Positions 23,888 through 35,644 of a stretch of 64,000 bases of DNA are shown here, piece after piece. A program made the translations under genes and the position numbers. How positions within the stretch are numbered: position 1 is the first letter of the stretch; every line of letters starts with the position of its first letter. This DNA is from Chenopodium formosanum (Eukaryota > Streptophyta > Magnoliopsida > Caryophyllales > Amaranthaceae): NCBI GenBank assembly GCA_024500155.1, contig CM044880.1:5580001-5644000 (forward strand), read 5' to 3'. The notes beneath the pieces are model-generated. The model was not told the origin of the DNA. It ran no database searches and saw only the letters and a list, made by a program, of their open reading frames with translations.

Positions 23888-26800
23888 TCAGCGATACAAA
23901 CTTTCTGATCTCAAATTCTCTGAGATCTCAGTTTCCCATCGATCACCATTTTCCAGCAGTTTCTCCTTGTCATACAGAAGCTCCTGCAACAATTTGATGA
24001 ACAGATGCTTCAGATATAGTTTTTAAACATAACAATAAGAGAAAAGAAAAGAGGGGGAAATTTTGGTTTATTGTCCATAACTAAATACTTCTTTCATTTA
24101 AGCAAAGCTGTTGTAGACAACTGGGAGAAATTTACTAACCTCGTGAGTTTCTGTTGCAAATTCAAAGTTTGGTCCTTCAACAATGGCATCAACAGGGCAA
24201 GCCTCTTGGCAAAATCCACAGTAGATGCACTTTGTCATGTCAATATCATACCTTCAATGAATACATCACCAGTGAGACACTTCAACAACCAAGTATGGCA
24301 TATGACTATATGAGTACATAAAATTTTCAAAATAAGTAAATGGTATTTACCTGGTTGTCCTACGGCTTCCATCTTCCCTAGCTTCTGCCTCAATGGTTAT
24401 TGCTTGAGCAGGGCAGACCTAATATTAAACAGAAATTTAAAATTTTCACCACACCTTAACTATCAAAGAGCCAACAGCTCATGATTGGCAAAGCTACTAA
24501 GCAGATCATAGATCAATTAGACCATAATACAAAGGTTTTGCATCTAATGTGTGAACTTCCAATACAAACTGAAAAACACAAATAAGATAATGTTTTCAAA
24601 CTAATTAGATTCTAGTACACCTTACATTCTTATGGAAACAAAAACGAGACAGCTGAGAGCCTTTTCTCACTGTAGACATTCAACAGTCTCTGCCCATCTT
24701 TCACGACTCATCTTTATCATATGAATAATCAAGAAGCCTAGATTAGCATAAACATTCCACCTGTGTCTCAATATTCAAACTTCATCTACATCAATTTTTA
24801 TAATTTTCGGGCTAGGGTGTATGATGGGCAGGCATTATAGCACTTAAACCTATAATCCATACAACCCTACAAGACATTTATATTTTTCGAGTAATTATAT
24901 TACAGGTAACTGTCAAATGATAGAGAATGCACTCCCTAGATTCATCCCTCTAATATGACAAGGTCCAGAACTCCATATTTAAATATGCAGCAGGACATGT
25001 ACGAAATAGCACCCTAAGGAAAATAAAATATCATGGAAGATAACAGATCATTAGAAGAGAGAATATAAAGGTCTGTAGGTCTCACAGCTTCACAGAGTTT
25101 ACAGGCAATGCAGCGTTCCTCTCCTGTTGGATAACGGCGGAGAGCATGTTCTCCACGAAAACGGGGGCTCAAAGGGCCCTTTTCAAATGGGTAATTGATC
25201 TGCAAAATGGAAATGTATAAAAAAAATGTTGCGATCTAAAATTCGCTGTGACAAATAATAAATGCCAAAATTAAGCAGTAAATTATTAGATATTTAGTAA
25301 GAAAACACTCACAGTCACTTTGTCATCGAAGAAATACTTGAGAGTCAAAGATAATCCTCGAACCATCTCCGTGAGAAACAAAGTATTTATGCTTCTCTCA
25401 AAAACTGTAACCAAAATTAAATTGCCAAGACTTAACACATGCAAAAATTAAAAAAACCTTCTAGCCACAAAAGTTGATACATTAGCCAAAGCCAAATGAC
25501 AAACTTCTTATAAATCAATGAGTCAAGGCTGTTGTGTTACCAGAACTCCAATCCTTTGATATCTCTTTAACAAGCTGTTGTCTTTCTGCATCATCTGTAA
25601 GGAGTAGATAAACAATTAAAATCAAGTTTTTTTTTTTTTTAATGTCATGCCTCCTGTGACCCTGTCCATATTTTAGTGTTAATTTCCACCAGAAAATTTC
25701 AATCAAGAGCATCCAAGCCTATCAAAGGCCCAATACATAAATATCTGAAAATCTTACAGAATTTGAATGCCTGCCTATGATTAAGCCTTTCACACAGTTA
25801 TTATCTAAAATCCTGAATAAACTAATTCAATTTTCTAGGGCAAGGAGATACTAATAATTCACCTCCTATTGACATAATCACTTGGATTGCAGTAATTGGG
25901 TCAAGGAGAATCCAACGGTAGTAAAGCAATCAAAATATGCAATGACCCAATGGGGTTGTAGTAAAAAAAAAAAAAAAAAAAGCTTCACTTTCCTTTATAA
26001 CTTAAATCCACTTCATCTGAGATTTTTAAATAAACACCTTTTTTTTTGAAAAATTTAAATAAACACCAAATCAAAGGGACAACATTATGATTGTCCAAGT
26101 AAAGTACAATTAACTTAATACTTCCAAACCAAAAAAAAAAAATGGAGGGGAGGGCAAGCCCAAACAACACTAACTAAATGTTTTCTAATAAGTACTCAGT
26201 ATGCCCATGTGTACTATATGGGAAATTTGTGACAAACTGACAATAGGTACATGTTAACAGTTACACTACAATACTACATCCTGAATGGAAATAGGCTATT
26301 ATTTTCTGTTCAGAATACATGAAATTTATAACCTTTCATAGAAAAAACTGATATAATTAGGGGCATAACGGCGCAAAAAAATTTACCTTTGACCTGCTTT
26401 CTATTTTAAAAATCCGTCTGAACATAATTGTAACTTAAAATGAAGCTAAGCTCTTAAGTTTACATTATTTAGCAGCTTACTGATATGTACTTTAAAGCCC
26501 AAAACTAATACAGAGATTCATTAATCACTTTTTTCTATTTACACAAACCCTAACCAATGCGGTCAATCTGTCATAAGAGAAAGCAAGAAGAGAAAGAGAT
26601 AGGTCTAGATCGAAAAAAGAGGAGCAAAGAGCTCTAAATCAAATTTGCACAAGGACCAAGCATGCACCTATCATTTCATCAGCAAATTATTCAAATCTTG
26701 CACAGGGACCAAGCCTTTAAAGTTTGCAATAGGACTAAATTTGCTGGTATGGAGTACTTGATCATATACCCTAGGCAAAACCAAATGCCGTCAATCAGCC

Positions 26801-27264
26801 GGTCAATATGTGCGACCCAATATGTAGCATCACAAGGGGGGGAGCAGATTCAGTACCCCAATATGGTCGAAGGGCATGAGAGTTGTGGAAGAAAACTTAA
26901 AGGAAGAGATCAAACACTTTCTTTAACCGTAAATGAGTCACAAATACACTGGTATGTACAGCCTAATGCGTCTCAACAGAAGCTAAAATCATAAATCTAC
27001 TCAAACAGGCTAATCAATTTCAGAGTAGTTCAGTTTGGGCAGAGAATTCTCTCAGAAAACAATTACTTAGACAGTCATTGCTCAGAAAATTAGTAATGCT
27101 AGGCATAACCGCATAATTGCATAAGTTAGCAAAATAATCAATGAAAAACATTGAGCAAGTAATTAGTGCCTTCAAAGTTCTGACAGATTATTCAAAGCTT
27201 ACCCAAAGTAGTCATAATTACACAAATACAATTCCAAAATAAAAAACTAATCATGGTATTAGGG

Positions 27265-27304
<40 letters not shown>

Positions 27305-29601
27305 CTAAACTAATGCGCATCACTCATCACAGGCTGAAACTTACAAAATGCAGACCTAATCTCAACATAGTATTTTTTTGTGTAGAAGGTGCCAAAAGAA
27401 GAAGGATAAGATAGTTGTGCAAATTTTTCCTTCACTTGAGACTATATAGAAAAAGGTCTATTTACACCTTGACCCTCAATGCTCAATATTCGGTACGTAG
27501 TAATAGGGAGCAGGTTAATTGTTTGACCTTTCAGGACTTCAATGGTAAAGGAATTTCTTTCTCAAAATAAGTGTGATGTATTCTTTTCTACTAGAGAGCC
27601 CATCCATGATTTTATCATAAATGATAAATCTATTAAATGTAGAGAGACCTTTATCCTCCTCGTACAAAGGAAACATAATCCTAATGAGAAGGATAACAAA
27701 AAAACCTTGGACCTGAAAATACATGTTTTGTGATAACATACCAAGTACAATTAGAACATCAATTGATCCTTAATTTTATCCTACAGTCATTTTCCATTAA
27801 AGTTCCCCTAACTACTTTTTATTCATTTCAGAAGAGTTTCCATAAATCAAATGAATAAAAGGAAAAAATTATACAAAACATAATTCAACACACCTTTATC
27901 AGTGGAAAATGAATGCTTGGTGGCAAATGATCTATCCTGCTGGCTGAAGCCTTGAAATGCTTGCCCAGTCAAAGCCTACATAAACAAAAGGATTAAAGGT
28001 AAAAGTACATTTACTTTAAAAAAAAATTAAAAAAAAAAAAAAAAAAATACCAACTACTTCTACAAATGGCACTAACTGCCACACTATCCCAATAAACTCA
28101 ACCCATCTTAATTAACTAAGAGATCTTTATGATCGTGTGATCATTCTCAAACTCCTCCAATTAATTTTAATAAGAGAATTATGGAGAGGCCAATCACAAT
28201 AACACACATCTTCATATAACACTCCCTCTGTTTTTTTAGTACCCCTTTTCCATTTTGAGTTGTTTTTAATGTGATGTACACTTTTATTTTGTTTTATTTT
28301 AAGCAAATGCGTATTTCTGTTTTACCCCTTTACCCCACAATATTTACACCTGTTCACTCATTCTCTCTTACTTTATTTACCTTTTTCTTACACTCAACCA
28401 CCAATTTACTAAATCTCTCAGTTTATACAGCTTTTTCTAAAAACACGAGTCTACAGTATTGGATACATCAAAAGAAAACAAAAGTATATGTGACTAAAGT
28501 GGAGGAGTGAAACAGGCACAAGCGACATCTACAATTGTATATTTTTCTTATGGGCTAGAATGAGCTAATATGGATGATTTTCAGAATTTTTTTTTATCCC
28601 AAGATCAAAAAAAGATGTTTAGGAAATATGCTACTTATAGGGCAAAGAGGTGAGTGAATGTAATCCTTTGTTCACAATCACATCTACTATCCTTCCATAC
28701 CTCAAAAAAATCATATGGCATGGTATTGTGCAACATAATACATGATTGCTAGGCACAAACTGATCACATCATCCTAGAAATGAAGGCAATTGATGAAACA
28801 ATTCAAACCTCAAACATCTAGTTGGAAAATCCATCAATATTCACAATATCCACATGGTTGAAAATCAAAGAAAATAAACAGGACTCAAAACCAACGAATT
28901 CAATACGTGTGGCAACAAAATGAACAGAGATGTAAGAATAACACAGTTAACACAAAGGTTACAGAAACTCGAAAAATAACTGATCATTTCATGCCAATCA
29001 TTTGGCAACCGATGATCCAGGGTAACGACCTCCAAACCAAATATTCCAAAACAAAGCTGCAGATAATACTCCATTTCAAAATTATCCCAAACCCAGCTTC
29101 AACAGCATCATACGGAGCCTTTTTACTCCAATCTTCAAATGAATTGACAATTAACAAGTAAAATTCCAGAAAATTTAATTCTCTAACTTAAGCATCAACA
29201 ACTTCCGCACGCAATCAACTATATAAGGTCAAAGACATTGAATTCATGACTCTAAAATCATATTTCTTGATTTAAATTTGTACTCTTTCCAAAACTCTAT
29301 GCCCTAAATTGATTTATATGTATAAATCAAACTAGATTCAACATCACAACAAAAAATTAAATAAATTATCACAAAATTCAAGCATTCCAAAAAATAATGA
29401 GCTGAGTTACAAATTCTCGAAGATAAATTAATGTGAAACAAAGCAATGCAGAAGATTATAAAATAAGAATATGAATAAATTCAGCAGTTTCAAGAGAATC
29501 ATTCAATTGAAAAATCTAGGGTTTCAAAAAACGAAGAGAAATCTTACGAGCTGACGAGGACGAAGAGCGAGAAGAGACTTGCGAGCTAAGATCGCCGCCA
29601 T
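23888..29601 (-). CDS. NDUFS8: Mitochondrial complex I 8-iron-sulfur subunit (NDUFS8/TYKY)
   Basis: Minus-strand exons 29601-29548, 27975-27894, 25594-25541, 25404-25313, 25199-25086, 24418-24351, 24251-24140 and 23983-23888 join in frame to 223 aa, the usual length for this subunit in plants. The N-terminus (MAAILARKSLLALRPRQL) is a typical mitochondrial presequence. The mature part carries the near-invariant stretch INYPFEKGPLSPRFRGEHAL and two ferredoxin motifs, C124-C127-C130-C134-P and C163-C166-C169-C173-P, that hold the N6a and N6b 4Fe-4S clusters. These pass electrons along the peripheral arm of NADH:ubiquinone oxidoreductase. All cluster cysteines are present. Introns 1 and 2 (1.6 and 2.3 kb) hold repeats, including the MITE at 28221-28509 and A(38) at 27265-27302. 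The donor after exon 3 (GTAACA) is slightly weak. Confidence 0.96.
27265..27302. repeat. Homopolymer A(38) in NDUFS8 intron 2
   Basis: An uninterrupted run of 38 A on the plus strand, hence T on the transcribed strand. It lies well inside the 2.3-kb intron, away from splice sites. Confidence 0.95.
28221..28509. mobile_element. Degenerate Stowaway-like MITE in NDUFS8 intron 1
   Basis: The left end reads CTCCCTCTGTTTTTTTAGTA. The right end, reversed, reads CACTCCTCCACTTTAGTCAC, resembling the CTCCCTCCGT termini of Stowaway/mariner MITEs. The termini are about 17-20 bp and imperfect, and a clean TA duplication is not visible, so this is an old copy or a related family. Confidence 0.45.
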
Positions 29602-30092
29602 TGATGGAAATGGTGAGAGAAAGTTTACGATCGATCGACGACTCGATGATTCTCTCTTTTGGGGGACGTGGGTGGTTTTGAAGGTGGTAGAGTGAGTGAC
29701 GGAAAGAGGGACAATACAGCAACCGACTCTCTGGGAGATTGGGACCGAGGATGCAAATGAACGTCAAATGATGCGTTTTGGTGCACTAGTTCTATAAACG
29801 CAGCGTTTTATTAAGAATTCCAAATATTTACAATTTCTCCCGATTCACCCTTTAGGCTAATCCAAATTCGAAGATCATTTTTTGTGGTTGGGTTCCAATG
29901 ACCTCCTATTTGTTGCTAAATAAAACTAGAATTATTTTGTGTGATTATGTCTATTTAGGATATTGAAAAAATGAAATACGGAGTAGATTATTTCGAGTAG
30001 TTATTACACAATATATTATAAGAAAAGGAAAAAGGTTTTTGACTTTTTATTTTATACTAGGTAAAGTGTAAAAAATGAAAACTAATAGAATT

Positions 30093-30241
30093 TGTTATAT
30101 ACACTCGGGTGTACCGTACAGTCGTACACCCAACTAACCAAAGGCTAGTTTTTGCTTTTCATTTAATGGTTATATGAAAAACAATTATTTAAATGAGTAT
30201 AAAATACCATTGAGTGTATGCTACACCCAGATATATGTAAA
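30093..30241. mobile_element. MITE with CGGGTGTAC termini (family copy 2)
   Basis: The left end reads TGTTATATACACTCGGGTGT and the right end ends GCTACACCCAGATATATGTA, forming imperfect inverted termini like those at 6855-6996. The centre is non-coding. It lies in the intergenic region between NDUFS8 and the NFD6-like gene. Confidence 0.55.
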
Positions 30242-30879
30242 ATATCTCAAAAACTAGAGATTTATTTTATGAATTACAACATTTCATCACTCTTTTATGC
30301 ATCTCGAATTCAAACCTCGTATCTCCCTCTCTTCCTCCTTCCATGTGCACTTGTTTGCATAGTAATCATTCTAACCTTGTTGTTAAATTCCACTTTGCCC
30401 TTCATTGTTCTCGTTCTCGACATTTGGTGGTGGTGACTCAACGGTTGGATTTGCGAAAGGGAGAGCATGTAGGTGATAGCACTATATGAACTATTAATCA
30501 AAGGATGGGGTGAACAATTATTTGAATTGGTGTGTTTGTGTATTTTAGTGCAAAATCTACTAGATCAATTTGTAAAATGATGATGAATGTACCATTTTAG
30601 GTTAAGAAATGACATAGAATGAGAGTCAATGAATCAATATAGTGGACACAAAGTCGAGAACGCAAAACGTCTAATTTTAGATGGAAATATAAAAGTAAAA
30701 AAGAATTATTAATTTTACGCTTTAAAAAAAAGTGTAAACTATATTGATACAAACATGAAAGGTAAATATAACAATTGTCTTGATACTAAGTGAATATATA
30801 CGTATTGATATTTCAAGAAGTTTCACTTTTTTTTGGTCTAATATTAACGGGTAAAGGGTAAGGTAAGAGAATCCCTACC

Positions 30880-31120
30880 TTTTTTTTTTTTTTTTTTGAG
30901 GAAATGCCGAGCAAGTGCATATTATTAATTAAGGGATAAAGTGAGTACATATGGAGTAATATCCGTAGGACAATGATTGACCCATACTTGTTCAACCCCG
31001 AACGACACTAGCTTAGCAAGATGGTGGGCGACAATATTACCTCCAAGCACCCTTACTTGGTAGGATTCGAACCCCAAGCATCTAGGATATGAGGTAAGAA
31101 ACTTACCAAATAAGCCAATT
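30880..31120 (-). mobile_element. SINE-like retroposon: tRNA-type head, LINE RNase H tail, poly(A)
   Basis: On the minus strand the element starts with an A box (TTGGCTTATTTGGTAAG, 31118-31102) and a B box (GGTTCGAATCC, 31073-31063). It continues into a frame reading GGNIVAHHLAKLV...GVEQVWVNHCP (about 31050-30950), which resembles the C-terminus of the RNase H domain of plant non-LTR retrotransposons. It ends, about 50 bases after the stop, in A(17-18) at about 30897-30880. The head alone looks like a tRNA-derived SINE and the tail like a LINE 3' end, so this is a composite. A more degenerate head lies at 6480-6560. No target duplication was found. Confidence 0.6.
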
Positions 31121-31122
31121 AA

Positions 31123-31370
31123 CATATCACCAAATCAACACAGTATTATAATTTGATTTGATGGTTATACTAAGTGAGCTAATTGATATGTCGCCAAAAC
31201 GACCCAGTACTACAATTTGAATGGATGGTTATACAGCTTAGCCTAAGTAAGCCAATTGACTCTGTTGACAAAACTTTGTGATTTTGTACTACAATTTGAT
31301 TTGATTTTGGGTTTTATAAAATTGACCATATCACCAAAACGACGCCGTACTGTAATTCTAATTGACATTT
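31123..31370. repeat. Degenerate tandem array upstream of the NFD6-like gene
   Basis: Three to four units of roughly 65-75 bp share the words ATATCACCAAAACGAC, AGTACTACAATTTGA, TGGATGGTTATAC and AAGCCAATTGA. They end about 110 bases before the ATG at 31483. The last unit carries AAAACGACGCCGTA. The units are diverged, so the array is old; whether it affects transcription is not known. Confidence 0.65.
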
Positions 31371-31482
31371 AGGCTCAAGTAAACACCATCTTCTTGCTGA
31401 TCCAAAACCCCCCTTCAATTCAGTTTTTTTTTTAGGGTTTAAGCCCTTTTTTGTTCTCTGCATTCAACCTGTAAAAATAATA

Positions 31483-34400
31483 ATGGCAACAATGGGAATA
31501 CGATCAGCCATGGCTTCAGGAGCTAGATTAATGGCGGTTCGATCAAAACCCTCTTCTTTTTCTCTCACTCCAAAGCAGCTTTTAGCTTCCTCATCTTCAA
31601 ATAGACCCATTTCTTCCGCTTCTAGGTACCCCATTACTTCACTTCATTCATTTGATTTTTTAAAATTTATTTTTAATTTTTTGTGTAATTTTAATTATTT
31701 ATATTGGTTGGTTTGTTACTTTGTTGAAGGTTGGCATCAATGTTGGGAATGGTGGAGTCACAGAAACCGCTTCATAGTGCAATTGCTTCGGCTCGTCTTA
31801 CATCGATTCTTGCTCTTGATTCCAGCTGCTGGAGCTGCCTTTCTCTAGGTGATTTGATTTAATTGTTGAATTTGTTATTGAAATTTTATGATTGAGTTTA
31901 GAAACATAGATTATAAAATGTGGGTTTGTGGGCTGATCTTATATTATGGTATTGATGTGGAAGTTGTTAGTTATGGTTTAGGCTTGTATGAATGTAATTT
32001 GCTACTTTGATTCTGATTCATGTGTGATCTCTGGGATATATATTTGAAGAAAAACCGTCTGATACTAGTTGATTCTATGGTAAGATTGATTGCTGTTGTA
32101 ACTTGCAATTGTGTTATTAGTCAATGCCTTGACTCTCGATGTTCCTTTGGATCTCTCTTTGATTGGTTGGAGTGGGGGGGACGGGTAAGTTTTAAATTGA
32201 GATCATATACGCCTATAGTGGTGAATTACCATGGATGACGGAATGAGAAGGAATGAAACTTGATAACATATGTAAAGTGAAGAGAGGAGTGACCGAGTGA
32301 GGAAGAAGGGGGATTGTTGGAATTGTACTAAGTTAGTGTGGCTACTTGTATTTTTGACATAACTGTTGAACTAACATTATGTGATAACAAATTAATAGAA
32401 GTGAAGGGAAAGGGAGGCGAAGGAAAAAGAGGGAAGGGATAGGAAGGTGAGGGGAAGGAGAAGGTTACCTTCCATTTTCCTTCCAAATCTTTCCAACAAT
32501 GGAGGCATTTGGTTTATTAAATAGGGAAGGAAAGTGGATCCTTCCAATTCTCACTCCTTCCCTCCTTACATTAGATATCCAAGCAAATGATGATGCATCC
32601 TTCCTTTTCTCTTCTCTTCTTTTCCGTCCATTTTTTTCTATCCAAACATAATTGGTTAGCAATTTAGATTATTACAAGCAATGTAGTTTGCTTGAGAGCA
32701 GAGAAGAAGTTGTTAAATGGATCTTCTAGTTCACTTTTTAGTATGCATTAAGCGAGCAGCTGCAACATACCTTCTAGGAACTTGTAGCAAGTGAAAGACA
32801 GTCAATCTCCATATGCGCGTCTTTCTCTTAGAAAAAAGGTATTCTTTATCCTTGCGTAAAGCAGAATGTTAGATTCTCATTATGAAAAAGATTAGGTTTA
32901 AAGATTTGAAGGTCAATTCTTCCAATACATGATCAACCATGTAATTCTCAGAGATACGTTTACCATAGTTCAATTTTCTGTGATTGTGGAAGACTTGTCA
33001 CTTGTGCATAGCACTTCTCCAGTTCTATTTTCAGGATTCCCCAGTGGACCTTCACCTCATAGAGATAGTATAAGCTCCATCCTGCCTGTATTAAAAGCGC
33101 TATCTCAACAGATTGAGACCCTGTATAAGATCTGAAAGTGGAGAGCTAGCATCTAATGTATGAGGGGTTGGTAGTGGAAATGTATAAAGAAAGATCAAGG
33201 GGCAAGGAGGTGATGAAGATCCTGCTATGCCCAGGCGTGCTTTGGTGTGACTCTTTGATGTAAGGCACTCATTTTAAAACTATTAAAGAAATTTGCATAT
33301 GTATGCCTCAAGTGTGCCTCGCCTAGAGCTAAAAAGGCGCTCTACCCTAATTGCTCAGCGCCTTAGGTGCACCTTTTTATAGACTTCGGTAACGGAGGGT
33401 GCAAACTCATTTAATATAAGTATACCACTTTCATGACTTAGCTCTTTAGCAAACTTACTGTGACAATATCTACCATCTCCATTATATTCAACCTATAACC
33501 CTAGAACATGTTGTGTACTCTATATGCTTGATGCGTTGTATTTATTTTAAACATTAAGATTCCACTTTATATGTGTACAGAGTCACAGCCAGTCGTCATA
33601 TTGTCATATACCTAGTTTGCTGCAATATTCTTTAGAGTAGTGATCATTTCCAGAGTGGACATACCTTGTGACAGTAAACTAAGGGCTCAGTTTACCTGGA
33701 AAACCAAGGGGTAAATTGTATTAGTAGTGATCAATTCTAGACTGTACATACCTGGCAATCCATGACTGCCTTTTCCTTTTTTTTTTGCCCCTCTTCCGAA
33801 ATTCAGGATTAGGCACACCAGGTAACAGCTCCATGAAAATCTCTTCACACAGATTGGCATGTAAAAAGGCAATTTTAATTGATGGAATATCCTACCATTA
33901 GTTGCTTAGAAAGAAATGAGTTCTGATGACAGTCATCTAGCAAGCGCTCGCTGTGTAAAAAGTCTATGAAAGTCAACCCTACCTTTGAGAGATTCTTTTT
34001 GCAACCAACCTTGATTTTGAATCTTTCCAAGAAGCCATCAGCCTCAACTTTACTTTGTATACTCACTTGCCGGCGTGCAGCCAATGGCTCTTTATACTTA
34101 AGTTCAAATATTATTTCATGAATTAGGCTTCTAATTTTTGTCTATAGCAGTAATTTGGTCAAAGATTTGTAAGGCCTCTTTTTAGGTTATTATTAATTAG
34201 AGTGACAGGTAAATGGTGAAAGTAGACTAGACTACAATGTCAAATTTTTGTGGGGGTGCATATATCATTCTGAAGATATACGGGTGCTTTAATCCTATAT
34301 GTCATTCTTAAGATATATGGGTGCTTCAGTGGATCTATAAATATGTGTGGCATGATAAGATAATTGTTTGTGTGAAGTTGTGAACCTAAACAGTGTTTTA

Positions 34401-35644
34401 CTGAAAGCAACTGATGGTTAATGAGTTAATTCCTTTTATTTATATTTTCTTAAATGATTACACCTGTACACCCTCTAAGTAGAGCCCTTATTCATGTTGG
34501 GGGAAGAATAATTCTTTATGGTGCTGAGCTGCTGGCCATACACAATCTTAATTTGCTGCTATTCTAATAATTTCAGTAGAAAGGGTATTTTATGCTTTAT
34601 ATGGAGAATAAACAATGAAAATACAAGAAGAAGAATATTAATGTTCCACATACTTGAATTTTAAGCCTGTGTGTTTTACTGGTTTTGCAAGGAAGATGAT
34701 GGTGTTCTTTTTCCTTCAGTGCACTGACTTGGTTCATCTCTTTGTTGCTATAGGATTTTCTTTGCCTTTGTGACGAGCTCTACAACACCTTTAATGGAGC
34801 AATTATATGATTAGGTGTTCATGGATCTTTTCTTGTAATAATTGAAAGAGTTGTGAGGGATTCCATGTCTGACAATTTGGACTTGTTCCTTGAGTCAACC
34901 AGTTACTTTTTCTTTTTATTTTTACAAAAATTTTGAGCTCTGTATGATATTATTGTCCAATTTCAATGGATTTAAGCCTGTCATAATTTTGCAAAAATAC
35001 TATATTGCTATCTACTTATCTAGGTAGCTTGATTTCCTAGGTTTGATACATGCTGTGCTTTGTTGAATCTTCTGTCTGGTCTTTTGAGTAGGAGAAGAGG
35101 AATACTCTAAAAAAAGGGATATGATAATTATGTGTACTTTGAGGACTGAGCTATGTGGGAGTACTGTGGTGCGAAAAAGAATTTTCAGGCTTGAAGTTTT
35201 GAGTCTGACATGGTTTTAAATCATGTATACTGAAGTACCATGATCTTCAAGAGATTCATATGATCTCAATATTCAATCACCATTCACATACTGCTCTAGG
35301 AGTTATAGGTAAATAGTCTGACATTAGTGAAGATAACCCATAGACAGGAGTGGCATTAGGCCTTTTTAGCCTTTCTTTAGGATACAGTATCTTATTTAAC
35401 CACTAGTTCCTTTCATAAAAGCATCAATTGATCCAAATTGTTAGATGTTTGCTCTAATAGTTCCACATTTTATCGTAATATCTTGTTATTGTCTTGCCTT
35501 TTTTCTCTGTTATAGTGTATTTTCTATTCCTTTCCCTTGGTGTTAAGTCTTAGCTGTTACTGTAAGGATGGTCTCTCAAGCAGTCCACTAATTTTCTGTT
35601 ATTTTTCTTTTCTTGGGATTTTAGACTTTGCAGTTCCTCGGTGA
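31483..35644 (+). CDS. NFD6-like small organelle-targeted protein with alternative last exons
   Basis: Exons 31483-31625 and 31730-31848 encode a Ser/Arg/Ala-rich presequence followed by MLGMVESQKPLHSAIASARL and TSILALDSSCWSCLSL, the pattern of plant NUCLEAR FUSION DEFECTIVE 6 and relatives. NFD6 in Arabidopsis is needed for nuclear fusion in the female gametophyte and is targeted to mitochondria. Exon 2 ends one base into a codon, and two downstream acceptors give equal 20-nt terminal exons: 34754-34773 (protein ends GFSLPL) and 35625-35644 (ends DFAVPR). Either gives 93 aa; the DFAVPR ending is the one I associate with the family. Retained intron 2 would end after GDLI. A telo-box lies at 31431-31440. 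Intron 2 (2.9 or 3.8 kb) holds a purine-rich tract (32398-32466) and repeats but no other gene. Confidence 0.75.
32398..32466 (+). repeat. Polypurine tract in the NFD6-like intron
   Basis: About 69 bases almost wholly A and G (GAAGGGAAAGGGAGG and similar), followed by pyrimidine-rich DNA to about 32635. It lies in intron 2 of the NFD6-like gene and may be part of a decayed MITE. No other signal seen. Confidence 0.6.

Larger units (their letters stand above)
29602..31482. other. Divergent intergenic region between NDUFS8 and the NFD6-like gene
   Basis: The shared 1.9-kb upstream region of two mitochondrial-protein genes. It holds the MITE at 30093-30241, the SINE/LINE composite at 30880-31120, a tandem repeat array at 31123-31370 and a telo-box (TTTAGGGTTT) at 31431-31440 close to the NFD6-like start. 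Short frames at 30218-30501 overlap on both strands and are not genes. Confidence 0.6.

Noticed and set aside
26662..26994. A 110-codon plus-strand frame
   Set aside because: It lies inside NDUFS8 intron 2 on the opposite strand, with no recognisable domain or splice context.
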